This document shows, piece after piece, positions 58,934 to 64,000 of a stretch of DNA of 64,000 bases. A program made the position numbers and the translations under genes. This DNA comes from Drechmeria coniospora (Eukaryota; Ascomycota; Sordariomycetes; Hypocreales; Ophiocordycipitaceae). The first letter of the stretch is position 1. Every line of letters starts with the position of its first letter. The DNA lies in the NCBI RefSeq assembly GCF_001625195.1, contig NC_054389.1, forward strand, positions 6,940,520 to 7,004,519, read 5' to 3'. A model generated the notes under the pieces. It was not told the origin of the DNA and searched no databases. It saw nothing but the letters and a program-made list of their open reading frames with translations.

Positions 58934-60361
58934 TCACGCCACCAGCAGCTTCTGCACCCGTTCCTGAATGACCCTGTCGACGGGCTGACCGTTCCGCTGG
59001 ACGACCATGTTGTCCCTTCCCCCAATGGTGACGATGCGCAGCCACTCGGGTGCGACCTCGGTGGCGATGAGCCGGACGCACGCCACGGCCTCCTCCTTGG
59101 ATATGGGTGTTCGCAGCGAGTCCCGGAGCCTCTCGGCGATGGCGGACATGGTGAAGGCTTGTCGCGGCAGCGAGAGCGGGTTCGACAGGCTGAGCATGGA
59201 GACGGTGGCGGCCACGTCCGGCACACGGTTGAGCGCGGCTCGGCGTTCAAGTTCGGGCCCCGACGGACCGAGGGGTTGGTTCGCCCGGCTCAGCTGCTTC
59301 AGGCGCAGGCGATCGAGCAGACTCATCTTGGTGCCGTCGGGGTTGAGAGGGGTCGGGCCCGGTGCGGGCGTCTGCTGCTTGGCCCGACTTTCCTGCTGCC
59401 TGACGAGGATGCCGCTCTTGAGATGGGCAAGATCACGGCGACCCTTGGAGAGCAAAGGGTTCAGCCTGACACCGACGGCCCTGTCGTTGATGGCGGCGTG
59501 GGGAAGGTCGGCGAGGGTCAAGCCGTCAAAGGGAACGTCAACGTCGGCCATTTCGTCGTCGGACTTTTCGGCGCAGAGCGCGCGGAGGTTCCTCTCGAAC
59601 TGCGCCTGGAGCCGATCCTCGTTGATGAGATGGTCATGGCCGTCGGGTGCCAGCTCGACGCAGATTTGGCCGCGGCCGTAGTCGGAAATGACGAGAGGGC
59701 ACGCAGGCTCGTCCTTTGCGTATGCTTGTACGGCGATGCAGCGGCGAAAGTCGTCGACCGTGACCTGTCGCTTCCCCCAAGTGCGCGAAAGATTGGGCGT
59801 GATGGCGCCGATGCTGATGGGCACATGGCTGCCGCAGTGTGCGAGGTGGACGGCCACGGTCTTGAGCAAAGCCTTGTTCAAACGGACGAGGTCTTCCAGG
59901 TGTGGCGGGAGGGGGTTCGGGGGACTGGCATCGCACTCGTTGGTCCGCTTCCGTCCGACGTTGGGTTCCGGCCGAGCGGCCCTCTCCTGCGGGTTCGATG
60001 CGCTCTGCTCGCGGTTCGTAACGGCCTGTGAGAGCGTCGCCTGGGCCGATCGCTTGCCATTGACGGACGTCTTCGCCGGTCTCTGCACGGCAGACCGTTT
60101 CGGTGATTGGGCTCGTCGGCAGGCACGCTTGGAGGGAGTGGCCGTAGCCTTTTTGGACGGTTCCTCGCCGCCGACGGCCGTATCGACCGGCTCTTCGACC
60201 GAGGAGGAGGCTTTCCTCTTGCGGGTCACCCTGTCGGTGTCAGGTTCGACCGATTTGACGATGGTGCTGTACTTTGAGATGCGTGTGAAGGAGCCGATAG
60301 ATTGGTGGCCGAAAGCAGGTGCCGCCGCCGCCGCCGGCCGCGTTCTCGAAGCTCGAGGCAT
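58934..60361 (-). CDS. DNA replication licensing factor Cdt1
   Basis: A single exon of 475 aa, from ATG 60361 to TGA 58934-58936. The N-terminus (1-150) is disordered and basic (TRKRKASSSVEEP; KKATATPSKRACRRAQSPKR), likely the DNA-binding and nuclear-localisation region. A PIP-like stretch (GHQSIGSFTRISKYS, about 18-32) lies near the start. The middle domain runs from LPPHLEDLVRLNKALLKTVAVHL through ITPNLSRTWGKRQVTVDDFRRCIAVQAY and matches the Cdt1 central winged helix. The C-terminal winged helix (FTMSAIAERLRDSLRTPISKEEAVACVRLIATEVAPEWLRIV) binds Mcm2-7. Cdt1 loads MCM helicase on origins in G1. Fungal Cdt1 is poorly conserved, and the assignment rests on the two winged-helix patterns. Confidence 0.85.
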   Translation of the reverse strand: MPRASRTRPAAAAAPAFGHQSIGSFTRISKYSTIVKSVEPDTDRVTRKRKASSSVEEPVDTAVGGEEPSKKATATPSKRACRRAQSPKRSAVQRPAKTSVNGKRSAQATLSQAVTNREQSASNPQERAARPEPNVGRKRTNECDASPPNPLPPHLEDLVRLNKALLKTVAVHLAHCGSHVPISIGAITPNLSRTWGKRQVTVDDFRRCIAVQAYAKDEPACPLVISDYGRGQICVELAPDGHDHLINEDRLQAQFERNLRALCAEKSDDEMADVDVPFDGLTLADLPHAAINDRAVGVRLNPLLSKGRRDLAHLKSGILVRQQESRAKQQTPAPGPTPLNPDGTKMSLLDRLRLKQLSRANQPLGPSGPELERRAALNRVPDVAATVSMLSLSNPLSLPRQAFTMSAIAERLRDSLRTPISKEEAVACVRLIATEVAPEWLRIVTIGGRDNMVVQRNGQPVDRVIQERVQKLLVA

Positions 60362-63146
60362 GACGCTGGGTCGTGACCGGTGCCGATTGCGCCTGACGAT
60401 GCGGCACTTTTGCGTTCGCAAGGGAAGGTAGGTCAATGATGAGCCCTCGCTCTGGCTGCTGGCCTCCTCCCCAAGGAAGCAGGCGACCAGGGAATCCGGA
60501 CGGAGGGTCGTGCTCGACTGGTGACGCGATGGATGGAGCGGGGAAGGGAGAATGGACGATGAGGCAAGATGACGGCGGTATGGAAGTCAAGAGTGATGCG
60601 TGCGAGCAGCGTTCAACGTTGTCAGGGTTCGCCGAGAAGAGTTGAGGTTGAGGATCAGGCAAGAGCGCTGTGGAGGAACGTGAATAAAATGAATCGGGTT
60701 GGCAGGGTGAGCTTGACGCGTGGGACGCGTTTTTGGCCCGCCGTTTCGCGTCCTCATCCGCCGCGGGGACGCGTTGAGTGGACGCGGCGCCAACTAGGAC
60801 CACTGAACGGCGTAGTACAGTGCTCCGTACGTACTTACTTTACTCCGTACTGTACAAGTACTTAACATTAGTAGTGCTCCGTACAGTATTCAGTATTCCT
60901 CCGTACTGTAGTACCCGTCTTAACTCCACCACGCGCGGGACGGTTCCTATTTGCTTGCCTGTGCCTCGTCGATCGATCAGCGGCCGCTCCCGTCACCCGC
61001 TTCCCGCTCTCCTCCTCGGTTCGTCCTCACAATCACCATGGAGGATGCGAGAGAATCGATGGCCAGGCCTGATCATGTCTGTTCGTTTGCCCCTTCACCA
61101 CCGCATCGGCCATGAGCGAATCCATCGCTCGCACGTCGGACGAGCAAACATCGCGACGAGGAACGAATACGAGCCAGGCGAACAATCGACGGGCGCCCAC
61201 CCACGCCCCTGCGTCGGCCAGCCTCCATCTGCACGCCGACATCGTACACCGCCGGCTACGGACAAGGGCAGGACCACGGAGCGGCGAGAATGAAACAGAT
61301 TTCTCGAACAGAGGCCAACCTTGCCGCCCGCATCCCCCGGGGGGGGGGGGGGGGGTGAAGTCAAACATGAGTGCATGGAGGCGGCGGCCTCTCGACGAGG
61401 GCTGCTGACGCAGACTCCCGAAAGTGGTACTCCGTGCCATCGCCTCCCGTCCCTGTCCCTGCCCGTCCTCTTGCGCCTGCTGCGAAGCGGCAACGTCGCA
61501 ACGGCGCAACGCTGCAGGAGAGCTGGAGAGGGGGAGGATGGGCAGCCTGTGCCGGAAGCCACTTACACGTGGCCAACGGTTCCGTTTGCACCACGGCGGC
61601 GCCCCGCGCTTCCCCTGAGCGACAGGCGGAAGCAGTCGCTCGTTGCCGCGAATCGTGATGCCGATGCTCGCATTCTCGTTCTCGCTCGTGAACCCCGACG
61701 TCCGTAGGCGTACTCGCACGTACGCACTCGTCAAAGCACAAGAAAACGCACGTCTTTGGCCTCGTCCAGACTCTCACCTGCTCGGGCGTGAAGCGGCGCT
61801 TGGTCGGGTTGGGTGCTCGCCACATGAACATCGATCAAAGGCGTCGTCAATTTGATGCATCGACGGTCGCCCCCCCCCGTCTCTGCGGTCTGGTCCCTTG
61901 TCCTGCTTCGGAGGCGTCGACATCGTACACCGCTCTTATGACGACATACCGAGTACCGAGTCCCTGCAATCGTTCTCGTCGTCTTCGTTCGCCTCCGTCT
62001 GCCGTCCACGAGCCATGCAGGCACGGAGCAGGCAGCACGTCCCGTCCTGCCGTAGCACCTGCGTATGGCATCCCGCATCCCGCAGCCTGCTGCGTGCCCA
62101 TCCCCCGGCACCCTACCGCCACCTCGAGCGCAAGCTTGGCCGTATCCTTGTACTTTACGCCAAACAAGGTGGCCCTGCGGGTGCGACGAGGACGTGTGCA
62201 TGCACTCGGTGCGCGCACGAGAACGAGAACGACAGCTCGGCCGCTCGTGGCCTATGCCTCGCATCGTCGCGATACGTGGCTTCGCTCGTACGTGGGCGAA
62301 GCAGCCGTCTCGCTCGGCAACCCTCCCGCGGGCCGCTTTCGTGCCTCCTCCGCACCGCCGCCCGACGGCCGTCGCGTGTGCGGCTGTGCGAAGCAAGCGC
62401 AGGTTCGAGCAGCCAGACGTCGCGTCCTTTGGTGGCTGGCTGTCTGCATCTCACCGGCGTAACCCAGGTCGAGGCTCGAGGACCAATCACGACCTCCATG
62501 TCGTGTCGGAACCGCCTTTCATCGACGTGTCAGCTCATGTCGACGACGAGTAACGGCAAGGAAAGCCCACCTTGGCGGGCATCCGCATCGCCTCGGCGGG
62601 AGGCGACGCTCGAGACTCCAGATTCATGGATCATGCATGTTCAATTCATGCGCGACAAGAGGGCTACGGACGCTTCCCCGCCAACAGCCCACACGAAGCG
62701 CATCCATCGACAGCTCGGAAACGGAAAGCAAAGGTCCCTTGATTTTGTACTCCCTACTATGAGCGCCCCATTCCCCGAAGACGATCCCCCTTGGTGCGCG
62801 TGCGCTCTCCGTTCCGCCAGCAGGCGCCGCGTCCGTCACAAAAGAGCAAACCAATGCTGCGCCGCGACGTCGTGTGCGGCGCGGCAGCCGTCGAAAGGTG
62901 GCAGCGCCAAGGTTGCCTTGGGCATGCGGAAAGTCAGCTGGCCGAGAAGAGGCGACAGAAACGAGGTGCAATGTCTAACGATGCCAGTTGTACAAGCGAA
63001 GTGAAGAAGTAGAAGTATACGAAAAAAGGCCGTCGAAGAAGCAGGCGGCCCATGTGCCTTGGAGGGCCGTGGCAGCTTTGCGCGCCATGAGCCCGCGTCA
63101 CGCCGCCGCCGTCAGGGCCCACGTGCCGGCGCACCAGAGCTCCTCC
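60362..63146. other. Gene-poor region
   Basis: 60820-60925 is a small GTAC island. 61334-61355 is a C5G17 run. 61898-63004 has a long open frame without recognisable product and with two other long frames on top of it. No gene was accepted. Confidence 0.5.
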
Positions 63147-63383
63147 TCAACGACGAGGGGGCATATGCCACTGGTCGGAATTCCTGAAGCTCACAGGGCT
63201 CGGCGGCGGCGGCGCGGGCACCGTGTAGTCGTCCGGCTTGATGTGACGGACGGGCGTCGAGGGTCGCTGGTTTCCCAGAGTGGCGTTGAGATTGGCCAAG
63301 AGGTCTTGCGACGTCATGAGTCGAAGGTTGTTCCTCTGCGACGACGACATGGCGACAGGCGCAACGACCTGAGGGCTGGGCAT
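63147..63383 (-). CDS. Small uncharacterised protein, 78 aa
   Basis: ATG 63383 to TGA 63147-63149 gives MPSPQVVAPVAMSSSQRN… of 78 aa. The frame stays open upstream to an acceptor-like …CTCGTCAG at about 63424, but no ATG exists on this strand anywhere up to the window end. The protein is Pro/Ser/Asn-rich, with SQDLLANLNATLGNQ (a possible amphipathic helix), the run APPPPSP, and a C-terminal HMPPRR. No family is recognised. Alternatively the CDS continues further upstream through exons lying beyond base 64000, in which case this is only the last exon. I favour a gene with a long 5' UTR because of the TATA-like box at 63989. Confidence 0.5.
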   Translation of the reverse strand: MPSPQVVAPVAMSSSQRNNLRLMTSQDLLANLNATLGNQRPSTPVRHIKPDDYTVPAPPPPSPVSFRNSDQWHMPPRR

Positions 63384-64000
63384 CTTGGCGGGTATGAGCG
63401 TGTCGAAGGGAGAAATGGCGAACTGACGAGGCAGCAAATGTCAACAGCGCTGCGCGATTTGAAGTCAAAAATCCGGCACCTACAATGGCGGTGTGTATCT
63501 AAGCCGTCGCCTCGAGCCAAAGTAGGTGGGATGCGAGCTTGCGTGCGTGGCTAACCAACGGGTTGCCAATCGAGTTTGGCTTACAAGCGCTGGGGCGTGC
63601 GAACGGGTCAGATCGACGGCGCCACGGCGATGTGATCAGCCGGCTGTCAAGCGGTATATTGCCGTAGCAGGTTGCAGGTCGACGATGAATGATGTGGCGA
63701 TGCTCGGCAGCTCCCCTTGCGGATTGTTTTTTTGACGCGCAGAGGCAGAGCGCAGCCCGGACGATGGCGTTATGGTGGAGAGGAAAAGAGGAGCAGAGAG
63801 CGGGATGGCAGCAAGCTTTCCACCTTGGCAGCAGCGAGATCAAGGTTGCTGTGGTGTGGACACTTGGGGAGATGGAGGGGGAGTGCAAGGTTGGAGGGTA
63901 CTCGAGGTAGAGGCGAACTGGAAAATAATTGTGGAGAGAGCGAGCTAGAGGGATGGAGGGAGGGAGAGAATGCTGGGGAGGAGAGCGAGATATAAATAAG
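63384..64000 (-). other. ATG-free leader of the small gene
   Basis: The minus strand contains no ATG over these 617 bases, which is very unlikely by chance at this composition. It has C/T-rich stretches, possible intron signals (donor-like GTAAGCC near 63577, acceptor before 63424) and is read here as the transcribed 5' UTR. Confidence 0.5.
63987..64000 (-). promoter_or_regulatory. TATA-like element
   Basis: Minus-strand CTTATTTATATCTC at the right edge resembles a TATA box, lying about 600 bp before the first ATG of the small gene. The assignment is by pattern only. Confidence 0.35.

Noticed and set aside
61033..61734. 233-aa minus-strand frame
   Set aside because: It includes translation through a G17/C17 homopolymer and has no recognisable features.

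Overview
The window is nuclear DNA from a filamentous ascomycete, most likely a sordariomycete of the order Hypocreales. Coding regions are very GC-rich with C or G in most third positions. Genes are interrupted by short GT-AG introns (about 50-125 bp, a few longer), and the conserved proteins are typical fungal housekeeping proteins. The placement below class is inference. I read 18 protein genes: one truncated at the left edge, one very small gene near the right edge, and 16 complete ones. I saw no rRNA, no convincing tRNA, no CRISPR array and no transposase or reverse transcriptase.

Layout, left to right: 3' end of a membrane-anchored protein (1-125, +); PKA catalytic subunit (978-2275, -); GRAM-TBC-EF-hand Rab GAP (5161-8628, +); short-chain dehydrogenase (10274-11311, +); Pal1 morphology protein (16352-18527, +); degenerate RecA/Rad51-like protein (19909-21500, +); Rom2-type Rho1 GEF (22110-26018, -); V-ATPase proteolipid c' Vma11 (28035-28848, +); unknown 229-aa protein (29517-30369, -); NAD-dependent methylene-THF dehydrogenase (33427-34594, +); ISWI remodeler (36127-39715, +); eIF3i (40333-41549, -); trifunctional C1-THF synthase (43382-46427, +); cytochrome P450 (48725-50820, +); SAP-like membrane protein (52438-53941, +); DUF3405 protein (55246-57612, -); Cdt1 (58934-60361, -); 78-aa protein behind an ATG-free leader (63147-63383, -).

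The genes are mostly independent. Themes are signalling and polarity (PKA, Rab GAP, Rho1 GEF, Pal1), chromatin and replication (ISWI, Cdt1), and one-carbon folate metabolism (two enzymes about 9 kb apart). There is no secondary-metabolite cluster: the P450 and the dehydrogenase are solitary.

The most distinctive feature is between the genes. Long intergenic stretches are saturated with short GTAC-centred palindromic words (forms of ACTCCGTA/TACGGAGT, AAGTACTTG and CTAGGTACCTAG), with local tandem duplications of 27, 43, 60 and about 125 bp built from them. These islands are the best candidate here for something not yet described. Other points of interest are a probable non-AUG mitochondrial extension on C1-THF synthase, a GC-AG intron, a 48-bp intron that splits the ISWI DEAH box, and a 617-nt leader without any ATG at the right end.
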